NCBI RefSeq assembly: GCF_000715015.1
Contig: NZ_JMIW01000003.1
Coordinates: forward strand, 434,001 to 498,000
Source of the DNA: Erythrobacter longus
Lineage (GTDB): Bacteria > Pseudomonadota > Alphaproteobacteria > Sphingomonadales > Sphingomonadaceae
Reading direction: 5' to 3'
DNA: 64,000 nucleotides
Below the pieces are notes generated by a model. That model saw only the letters and a program-made list of their open reading frames with translations, had not been told where the DNA came from and did not search any database. A program made the position numbers and the translations under genes. Below, piece by piece: positions 54,767-61,486 of the stretch. Positions within the stretch are counted from its first letter, which is position 1; every line of letters begins with the position of its first letter.

Positions 54767-57463
54767 CTAGAAACGGGCACCGAGCCTAACGCCAAAGGCG
54801 CGGGGGTTTGGCAAATATGCGAGAATCCCGCGCGAGGGCGCAAACCCTTCGGTACGCCCCGGGTCCACCGTGCGCTGGGCGGTCTCAATCGTTCGGTTGT
54901 CGAACAGATTGTCGACATAAGCCATGACAGAAAACCGCTCCCAATCCACACCGATTCGCGCGCCTACCCGCCAATAGGCTGGCAAACGCGAGAGATTGGC
55001 TTCATCCACAAACCTGGCCGACCGATAAAGCCCATCGAAATTAGCAAATAAACTGGTGTTGTCGTCGGACAATGGGAACCGGGCTTCGGCTGAAAGGAAC
55101 AGGGTATGGCGCGGGCTGCGTCCGACATCATTGCCTGAAAAATCGCCGCAGATATTCTGTGCTTCGGCACGAAACTGAGTTGAGGAGGATTGTCCAAGCG
55201 GGACCCCGCATTCTTCGAAGAGCGCATCGGGCGAGCCCGGCGGCGGGCCTTGGACAAAGCTGGCAAAGGTGGAATCGATAAACGCGTAGCTAGCGCCCAA
55301 GCGAAGCCAGTCCGTGACACGGGCATCGGCGTCAATTTCAAGGCCATAGACATCCACTTGCCCCGCATTCACGATGCCAGAGCCGACAATCGCCTGCCCC
55401 GCTTGCGAGGGGCGGCTTTGCTGCACACCAATTTGTTGGTCGGTGTAATCGTTATAGAAGGCGGCTGCATTGAAAATCAGCCGGTTATCCATCCACGCAG
55501 ATTTGATCCCGATTTCATAGGCTGTCACACGCTCGGCAAGGTAGCGTTGATCGGTGAATTCGGTGATCTCGTTGGTGTTGAACCCGCCTGGCTTAAATCC
55601 GCGAGAGTAAGATGCATAGGCGAGCGCATCATCGAGCACGCGATATTGCGCGGTAAAGCGCGGGGTAAACCGGTCCGAGTTGATCTCGGCTTCTTGCGGA
55701 CAGGCGACAATGGTGCCCGGAGGCGGTCCGTCTGGACTGGCAGGGTTGAACACGGTTCCGTTGGCAAATTGCGGCAAGCATACCGGGTTAAGCTGCGAAA
55801 GGGAGACGTCCTGAATACGAAAACCCGGAATATCGAAACGGATTGTCTCGTCACTCCAGCGAAGGTCCGCTCCTAGCGAAAGCCGATCGGTGACCTCCCA
55901 GCCTACGCTGCCATACAACGCGAAATAATCGGTTTCGCGATTTGTGGCGAGAGGAAAGGCAAAGTCGGTTTGCGGGGCCGAAGACAAAAAGAAGGGCGGT
56001 CCAGCCAAAGGCGAATTGGGATTGCGAAGCCAGAATTGCGCCGAATTGACGACCGAGGATTCCTCGCTGAATCTTTGCGCGCCTAAAATTAAGTTGATGG
56101 GCCCGAAGTCGTTTTCGTATTTGAGCTCATTGTCAAATGTGCGGTTCGTAAAATCAAGCACTTGGAAAGCGTTCAGCGACAGCACAAATCCCGGTGGACC
56201 GGCAAAATTGGTATAGTCGCCGTCTTGTTCCAAGTTCGATCGATTATCGAGGTGCCCAAAACGATACGATAGACGGCCAAAACTGGTGTCCCAATTCACC
56301 TGAAAGGTCGCAATATCTTGGCGAAGTCTGATGCCCCGCATTGCTTGGCCGGTGAACGGGTCTGGGCTCAGATCAATTTGATCCTCGCTCGCGCTTACAT
56401 CGCCAATAAATGTGCCGCGCGTGCAATTGGCGACTTGCGGCGGAGTAAGCCCTGAAAAATCGTCGGGGCAAGGAAATATCGAAGGCGCGCCGGGGGCAGG
56501 GGCAAACAATCCACCGGGTACCGGTAGCCGCGTATTTGGGGTGAGAAGCACCGTAGGCGCCTCGCTCATCCGTTGGTTGAGATAAATGTACCGGCCTACA
56601 ATCTCTAGATTATCGGTCACGTCCACAAGCAGCGATCCACCCGCTCCTTCTGTGCGGTTCTCGCCCAGCCGTGCGTCGGTCACAGGGTTGCGATAAAAGC
56701 CATCGCGATCAGAAAACACACCATTAACCCGCAAGGCCACACGGTCCTTGACGATGGGCATGTTGAGTGCGCCATCAATGCTGAATAAGCCCCCTTCGGC
56801 GATGTCGACATTGACCCTGCCCCCAAATTCCTGAGACGGTTGGCGGCTGATGAAATTCACTGCGCCTGCAAACGCGTTGCGTCCCCACAGGACAGATTGC
56901 GGACCCTTAACCACCTCAATCCGGTCAAGATCATACAGCAAAGTGTTTACAGCCGCGCCGCCGCCGCCAATGACCATATTCTCCCCCGACAAATCGAGCC
57001 CGTCGAGCAGGATTGCAACGGAAGGCCGTCCACGTTCAGACTGCATGCCGCGAATTGCAGGCCTTGTGTCTGCAAGAAACCCGCCTTGGTCAAAAGTCAA
57101 CCCAGGGACGCGTCGGCTGAGATCTTCGACTGTGCGAAGCCCTTCATTTTCGATAATCGTGTCATCAATGACGGAAATTGTAACCGGCACATCTTTGAGC
57201 AATTCATTGCGCTTGCGCGCAGTCACTACGATCTCTGGCCCAGCCACTAGGTAATCGGGTTCATAATCACGAGGCGCAGTCTCAGCGTTGGCCGCTGCCT
57301 CTGCCGTTGCCTCAACCCGCGAGGTCTCCTCGTTCATTGCCGCAAGGTGCACAGGTGATATCAGCACCGTTGAGGATAGAATTCCGGCGCGAATTCGGTT
57401 GCTAAAAGTCAAGATTCCAGTCTCCCCTTCGACGCAAATTGGGTGCCAAACGTGGCTGCCCAA
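54767..57463 (-). CDS. TonB-dependent outer-membrane receptor
   Basis: 898 residues with an N-terminal signal-like segment (RAGILSSTVLISPVHLAA), plug domain from about 75-190 (EIVVTARKR as TonB-box-like region, PVTISVIDD, RPAIRGMQSERGRPSVAILLDG, ... IEVVKGPQSVLWGRNAFAGAVNF) and a 22-strand-type barrel to a C-terminal Phe. AYASYSRGFKPGGFN and the C-terminal ...VRLGARF are typical of the sphingomonad TBDR family that takes up diverse small molecules. The ligand is unknown. The start at 57463 is not certain; a downstream start near the hydrophobic segment is possible. Convergent with the helicase gene. Confidence 0.9.
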   Translation of the reverse strand: MGSHVWHPICVEGETGILTFSNRIRAGILSSTVLISPVHLAAMNEETSRVEATAEAAANAETAPRDYEPDYLVAGPEIVVTARKRNELLKDVPVTISVIDDTIIENEGLRTVEDLSRRVPGLTFDQGGFLADTRPAIRGMQSERGRPSVAILLDGLDLSGENMVIGGGGAAVNTLLYDLDRIEVVKGPQSVLWGRNAFAGAVNFISRQPSQEFGGRVNVDIAEGGLFSIDGALNMPIVKDRVALRVNGVFSDRDGFYRNPVTDARLGENRTEGAGGSLLVDVTDNLEIVGRYIYLNQRMSEAPTVLLTPNTRLPVPGGLFAPAPGAPSIFPCPDDFSGLTPPQVANCTRGTFIGDVSASEDQIDLSPDPFTGQAMRGIRLRQDIATFQVNWDTSFGRLSYRFGHLDNRSNLEQDGDYTNFAGPPGFVLSLNAFQVLDFTNRTFDNELKYENDFGPINLILGAQRFSEESSVVNSAQFWLRNPNSPLAGPPFFLSSAPQTDFAFPLATNRETDYFALYGSVGWEVTDRLSLGADLRWSDETIRFDIPGFRIQDVSLSQLNPVCLPQFANGTVFNPASPDGPPPGTIVACPQEAEINSDRFTPRFTAQYRVLDDALAYASYSRGFKPGGFNTNEITEFTDQRYLAERVTAYEIGIKSAWMDNRLIFNAAAFYNDYTDQQIGVQQSRPSQAGQAIVGSGIVNAGQVDVYGLEIDADARVTDWLRLGASYAFIDSTFASFVQGPPPGSPDALFEECGVPLGQSSSTQFRAEAQNICGDFSGNDVGRSPRHTLFLSAEARFPLSDDNTSLFANFDGLYRSARFVDEANLSRLPAYWRVGARIGVDWERFSVMAYVDNLFDNRTIETAQRTVDPGRTEGFAPSRGILAYLPNPRAFGVRLGARF

Positions 57464-57504
57464 TTGTCATGTTGATAGGGGTTTGATCGGACCAAGACCC
57501 ATTG

Positions 57505-57578
57505 GTGTCAACCGGGCGTGACACTTTACTTTGTTGGCTTTTTCACAATTTACACAGAAAGATAGTTAAGACTGTCAA
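57505..57578 (-). promoter_or_regulatory. putative promoter and operator of the TonB receptor gene
   Basis: On the minus strand a -35-like TTGACA (57578-57573) and a -10-like TGTAAA (57554-57549) are 18 bases apart, giving an ~80-base leader. Within the leader the inverted repeat GTGTCA-N8-TGACAC (57505-57524) looks like an operator. Assigned by eye only. Confidence 0.4.
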
Positions 57579-58438
57579 GCGGGTTGGACTTATCACATAG
57601 TTGTTGCAGCTTGGTTGGAGGACAAAGACTGAGACTGCGCACCTGAGGAGGAAAATTAGAACAGAGCCTTTGCCAAGAGATCGCATCTAGACCCTAATAC
57701 GCGCTTGGGATTGATGCCCTTAGCAGAGGACTATGGCGTCCGCTGCCCGCCCCCAATTTTTGGACGCTACTTGCGGCTTAGTCTGGGGTGGAAGCAAGGT
57801 GTCTGCTTGCATCTGACGACTTTGAAAGGAGGGACTGTCCTTTGCAGCCGATTTGCTGACGGGTCAGTTCGCGTTAGCTTTTCACCCCGACCCCGATCAT
57901 CCGCTCATGGCTGGGCCCGCTACGGCCTGTATGCTCAAGCAATTGACCTGCAGGTCAATTGCTACCGTTTAAAGGCGACCTTCCGTGTGCTCAGGCCGTG
58001 GCCCCGGCGTCGGTCTGGCTGCATCACGTTTTTTGCCTAAGCAAGTGAGCAAGTGATTATGCCAGTCATCGAGCATGGACCTAAAACGACCATGCAACGC
58101 TGGCTTGAGGGATATGGTTGTTTCTTTCGCCCAGCGAGCCGTGAGGTGAGATTATCGCGATATAGTTGACGCCGACGTCGAGATTTCCTGCTTCCTGAGA
58201 TGTTGTCATAATACGGGCGCGAGATTCACCCTGACTGTGATTGCCTGCAAACAATGGCTGAATCAAATCGAGCTATTCGAGAGATGGTAACGCGCACAGC
58301 TTGAGCGCACTGTGGTGGGGAGAACGAACACGCTCACGCAAACGCAGTTCTATCAAAGCACTTTGGAGCAGTACGTGGCGTCCGTTGAGCAGCGGGGTAC
58401 ATCTTCAAAAACGTTGCCTTAATATGTGCATTGGACGG
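57579..58438. other. gene-poor gap with a 26-bp palindrome
   Basis: About 860 bases with no convincing gene. Short frames at 57705-58040 (+) and 58081-58266 (-) lack SD sites and recognisable domains and may be remnants. The most notable feature is the palindrome at 57938-57963. Confidence 0.5.
57938..57963. repeat. 26-bp perfect palindrome
   Basis: Half-site AGCAATTGACCTG followed by its exact reverse complement. It has the form of a high-affinity site for a dimeric regulator or partition protein. Shares its ten central bases, ACCTGCAGGT, with the palindrome in the primase-like gene. It is ~475 bases upstream of the TonB receptor start. Confidence 0.75.
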
Positions 58439-58717
58439 CTAGCGATAGAATTCGACTTTGAATTCAACCGGACCCACTGATCTTACGAAATGCACTTGCT
58501 CTGGTTCGCTGATGATGTGCTCCCCTTCCCGGATAACATGAACCTCGTCCGGATCACCCGGAATGATGTACTCCAAGATGCCTGAGACCACACAAACCTT
58601 GCCCCACACACCGGCTTTCAAATCGTGGTTTGATGCGAGCTTGGCAGGAATAGTCTGCTCATTGAACAGCGGTGATTCTGAGTATTTCTCGACATTATCG
58701 GGAAGCTTTTTTCGCAT
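58439..58717 (-). CDS. DUF1971 (TehB-like cupin) protein
   Basis: 92 residues from ATG 58717, behind a perfect SD (GGAGGGTGACA). SPLFNEQTIPAKLAS, KAGVWGKVCVVSGILEY and VEFKVEFYR fit the DUF1971 cupin-like family found at the end of some TehB proteins and as stand-alone proteins near NO/anaerobic response genes. Biochemical role unknown. It is the third gene of a minus-strand cassette with the truncated haemoglobin; the gap to the preceding gene is two bases. Confidence 0.85.
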   Translation of the reverse strand: MRKKLPDNVEKYSESPLFNEQTIPAKLASNHDLKAGVWGKVCVVSGILEYIIPGDPDEVHVIREGEHIISEPEQVHFVRSVGPVEFKVEFYR

Positions 58718-58719
58718 TG

Positions 58720-59178
58720 TCACCCTCCAATCCCGAGGGATATCGTGATTATCAAAATGCTGATGCCGAACAGGGCAACCGCAATCGGTACGATCAGGAC
58801 CTGACCGTAGACGGCTCTCTTGTCCATCAATCCAGTCCAGGTATCGAGCATACCGCCTTGCTCAAGCGGCGATCTTGCTTCCGGTCCGGCCTGCAGCGAT
58901 GCGATGCGCGCTACGCCGAAATAAATGATGGTATAGAGGACCGAGATCACGATGGCGAAACGTGCTGCTCCGCTTCCTCCGGTGGCCATCGCAATTGCTC
59001 CGAAAAAGACTGCGTAGCATGCAAACATGCTCGTCCACACCGCACGGGGAAGCTCAAAACCTGCGTTATCGGGCGCCGCGTTGGCAGCCGTTAAAGGTTG
59101 AAATGCATTGTCCATTGCATGCAGTTCAACGTCGAAATCTGCGTCGCGTTCTGCGATAATCGTTTGCTGTTCAAACAT
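58720..59178 (-). CDS. three-helix membrane protein of the haemoglobin cassette
   Basis: 152 residues from ATG 59178. About 45 hydrophilic residues, then helices at ~48-70 (WTSMFACYAVFFGAIAMA), ~78-98 (IVISVLYTIIYFGVARI) and ~128-152 (LIVPIAVALFGISILIITIS). I do not recognise the family. It overlaps the haemoglobin gene by eight bases and precedes the DUF1971 gene, so it works with them, perhaps as a redox or sensing partner. Confidence 0.7.
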   Translation of the reverse strand: MFEQQTIIAERDADFDVELHAMDNAFQPLTAANAAPDNAGFELPRAVWTSMFACYAVFFGAIAMATGGSGAARFAIVISVLYTIIYFGVARIASLQAGPEARSPLEQGGMLDTWTGLMDKRAVYGQVLIVPIAVALFGISILIITISLGIGG

Positions 59179-59650
59179 GGGGGAGATCCTTTCCAGCTTT
59201 TGATCCAGAGATGCCGTCACGCCGGATCGTGATCCCGGTAAACAGGCTGTCGGCGATGGCACGCGCACGCTCTGCAACAAGAACGGTCCCTTCCTCATGC
59301 TGCTCCAGCTCGCGCAGAGTGGCGTAGAAGAGTTCAAGCCAGCGCCTGAAATGCACCTCTTCGAGTCCTGGAATGGTCATGTGTTTCGCCATGGGATTTC
59401 CAGAAAACTCTCCGCTGTTAAACAGGATAGAGCGCCAAAAAGATTTCATCCGCTCCAGATGCTCTGGCCAATTGGATATCCGGTTTGCAAAGATCGCTGA
59501 GAGCAAGTCGTCTTCGCGGATACTGGCGTAAAACCGCTCCACCATGAGCGATATGAAATGTTCATCGACACCGCACGCTTCGGCATTTGCGCGCTTTGCG
59601 ACTCGTGCCAAGATCACTTGCTCGCGCGGCCTTTCGATGGTGGTGCTCAT
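59171..59650 (-). CDS. group III truncated haemoglobin
   Basis: 159 residues from ATG 59650, with SD GAGGAGG. Short 2-on-2 globin: VDEHFISLMVERFYASIRED (A/B helices with the B10 Tyr), then FANRISNWPEHLERMKSFWRSIL (E helix, with conserved Trp) and EVHFRRWLELFYATL, where the His is the best candidate for the proximal haem ligand. Group III globins are linked to NO and microaerobic stress. First gene of the minus-strand cassette, divergent from the Rrf2 gene. Confidence 0.88.
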   Translation of the reverse strand: MSTTIERPREQVILARVAKRANAEACGVDEHFISLMVERFYASIREDDLLSAIFANRISNWPEHLERMKSFWRSILFNSGEFSGNPMAKHMTIPGLEEVHFRRWLELFYATLRELEQHEEGTVLVAERARAIADSLFTGITIRRDGISGSKAGKDLPHV

Positions 59651-59669
59651 TGCAAGCCTCCTCATAATT

Positions 59670-59726
59670 GGTATTTGATATACCTGTTATATGGCTATTG
59701 AATTAAAAGCAACATCTGATATACCT
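59670..59726. promoter_or_regulatory. divergent operator/promoter between globin and Rrf2 genes
   Basis: Two copies of TGATATACCT (59676-59685 and 59717-59726) lie 41 bases apart. Around the first are two nested inverted repeats, GGTAT-N5-ATACC (59670-59684) and ATATA-N5-TATAT (59678-59692). For the Rrf2 gene, TTGAAT (59698-59703) and TATACC (59720-59725) are 16 bases apart and place transcription start about at its ATG. The second operator copy overlaps this -10, so the regulator would shut off its own promoter. Confidence 0.6.
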
Positions 59727-59731
59727 ATTTT

Positions 59732-60160
59732 ATGCAATTAAATCTTCGAACCGATTACGCCTTGCGAATGCTCATGACGCTCGCCGCTTCTGACGAGGTC
59801 GTCTCAATCGACTGGATTGCGGCTCACTACGAAATATCGCGCAACCATCTGGCGAAGGTTGCGCAAGACCTCTCTGCTGCTGGCTATATCGAAACGATGA
59901 GAGGCCGAGGCGGCGGTCTGCGCCTTGCTCGCCCCGTAACAAAGATCAATGTCGGCGAGGTTGTTCGCCAATTGGAGAACCTGGGTGGCTTTGTGGCGTG
60001 CATGGGCGGCAAGGAAAATTGTGCAATTGATGGAGCATGCGGCCTGAAGCCTGCACTAGCGGGAGCGCTCGAAGCGTTCCTAACCCATCTTGATCAATTT
60101 AATCTGGCGCAGATCACGGATAACCGGCAGAAGTTGCTCAACCAGCTTATGGTTGGATAA
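59732..60160 (+). CDS. nsrR: Rrf2 family regulator, NsrR-like
   Basis: 142 residues. Rrf2 winged HTH at the N-terminus (LRTDYALRMLMTLA, then ISRNHLAKVAQDLSAAGYIET) and the Fe-S cysteine triad CMGGKENCAIDGAC near 90-103 (C-x6-C-x5-C), as in the NO sensor NsrR. NsrR represses NO-detoxification genes until its cluster is nitrosylated, which fits the adjoining globin gene. There is no Shine-Dalgarno sequence before ATG 59732, and the predicted promoter starts transcription at or by this ATG, so the mRNA is probably leaderless. Confidence 0.85.
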   Translation: MQLNLRTDYALRMLMTLAASDEVVSIDWIAAHYEISRNHLAKVAQDLSAAGYIETMRGRGGGLRLARPVTKINVGEVVRQLENLGGFVACMGGKENCAIDGACGLKPALAGALEAFLTHLDQFNLAQITDNRQKLLNQLMVG

Positions 60161-60194
60161 GCTTTAGGCGGCCAGCGGCTCAGATAAGTCCTTC

Positions 60195-60662
60195 TCAAAT
60201 GAGCCCGTGTGCACCGCCCATCGCGCCAGCGGTGGTGATCAATGCGAACACCGACAGCACGCGGTGCACGAGGACCATAAGCCGGAAATCACGCTCGGGG
60301 GTTTGGGAGTTGGCCATACGGCGATGGAGCACCAGAGGCTCTGCGACGAACAGCATCAGGAAAAATACCAGCCACAGAGCGAACATAGCCGACATCCACC
60401 AATAGGCGGGCTCGGCAAACCGCCACCACATATCGCCGCGCCACGTCATCCAGAAGCCAGAAGCTCCTGCGAGCAATACCCATATCTTCGCCTGGACAGA
60501 GAACCCCTGCTCGATCCGGTGAAAGGCATGGAGCCGCTCGGCGGGCGCTTCCGCTCTTGCAATCGCGGGCATGACCACGAAAGTAACGAACCAAACGCCG
60601 CCGATCCAGCCGACAATCGACACGACATGAATTACGCGGGCGAGGGTAAAATCGTCGATCAT
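60195..60662 (-). CDS. four-helix membrane protein (CopD-like)
   Basis: 155 residues with helices at about 9-31, 55-72, 85-107 and 130-150. A His in the first helix (RVIHVVSIVGWIGGVWFV) and further His at LVLHRR and LVHRVL could bind haem or copper, as in CopD-related and other small cytochrome-like membrane proteins. Family is tentative. Convergent with the Rrf2 gene (34-base gap) and probably part of the same NO/redox cargo. Confidence 0.65.
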   Translation of the reverse strand: MIDDFTLARVIHVVSIVGWIGGVWFVTFVVMPAIARAEAPAERLHAFHRIEQGFSVQAKIWVLLAGASGFWMTWRGDMWWRFAEPAYWWMSAMFALWLVFFLMLFVAEPLVLHRRMANSQTPERDFRLMVLVHRVLSVFALITTAGAMGGAHGLI

Positions 60663-61421
60663 GATGTCGCTCTCGATAGATGAACCGCGCGCGCTATTGC
60701 GACCAAGGTGCTACACTCTAACGTGCGCGAGGTTTGCGACAAGCACGGTTGCAACAATTATGTGGGTGAAAGCGCTTTCAGCTCGAGCTTTCGACGGGGC
60801 TGTTTCCAAGGTCATTTGCCCTAGGTGTAGTGCACAATAAACGCGGCCCAAAAAGACAAAGTTCCTGACCGCTCAGCCCTTAAGTTCAATCCAAGCGAAG
60901 ACGCTTGCCGCCGCGTCTGATGTGCTCTTGAATTGTACAGGTCCACCAGTCTTCCGATGCGTGATCGTAGCTCGCGTTCTAATTTCCGGCCCGGATCTTG
61001 CTCGACGAGATTACAGGCCGTCACTTGCTATTTATCGCCAGATAAAGCGGCGCTCGAAGTCGAATGCGCCGCTCGCGATCAAGTAAGAAGCAGTTCTATC
61101 ACGTGTGTTTCTTGATGAACGGTCGTTTGGGAGAAATCTTTGCGCAAAGGTTCCACCGAACTCGGTTCTGAACTGCGGGATCAAGCTGTAGGTATGTTGT
61201 TGGTTTTCTCCTTGGCCGGAATGGCCGAGAAGAATGTCTGCTTTCAGGAGCTAAGAAATCGGATTGCTACGTCCGAGACTGGGGCGCAAAGCCGCCGCTA
61301 GCTCTGCACCGCCTTTCGCTGGAAATCGCCGATGACCGCAGGCGAATAGGCCTGCTCCTTTAGCCAAGCTAGCGCTTCAAGGCGAACGACAGTCTTCCGG
61401 ACTCCGGTGAATTAAAGAACG
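60663..61421. other. gene-poor gap between cargo and ParB gene
   Basis: About 760 bases with no convincing gene. A minus-strand open stretch of ~37 codons near 61295-61402 (VRKTVVRLEALAWLKEQAYS and so on, ending in a stop) has coding-like composition but no start, and may be a gene remnant. Several short frames elsewhere have no SD. Confidence 0.45.
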
Positions 61422-61467
61422 AAAGAGAAGGGGGAGGGAGGTTTGATGGTCCGTCAATTGGACGGAC
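61422..61467 (+). promoter_or_regulatory. leader of the ParB-like gene: shared motif plus hairpin
   Basis: 61422-61438 is the 17-bp motif identical to that upstream of the helicase gene. It is followed by a perfect 7-bp hairpin GTCCGTC-AATTG-GACGGAC (61449-61467), 19 bases before the start codon. The hairpin could be an operator or control translation. Confidence 0.55.
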
Positions 61468-61486
61468 GATCAGATGGAGACCTCCC

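Noticed and set aside
57705..58040. 111-codon + frame in the gene-poor gap
   Set aside because: No SD, odd composition (many Arg/Trp/Cys), no domain; contains the palindrome instead.
58081..58266. 61-codon minus-strand frame
   Set aside because: Too short and unrecognised; perhaps a remnant but no support.
60821..61024. 67-codon minus-strand frame
   Set aside because: No SD, no domain and composition unlike neighbours.
61449..61467. Hairpin before the ParB-like gene as a parS site
   Set aside because: It bears no likeness to the chromosomal parS consensus and occurs once; kept only as a leader hairpin.
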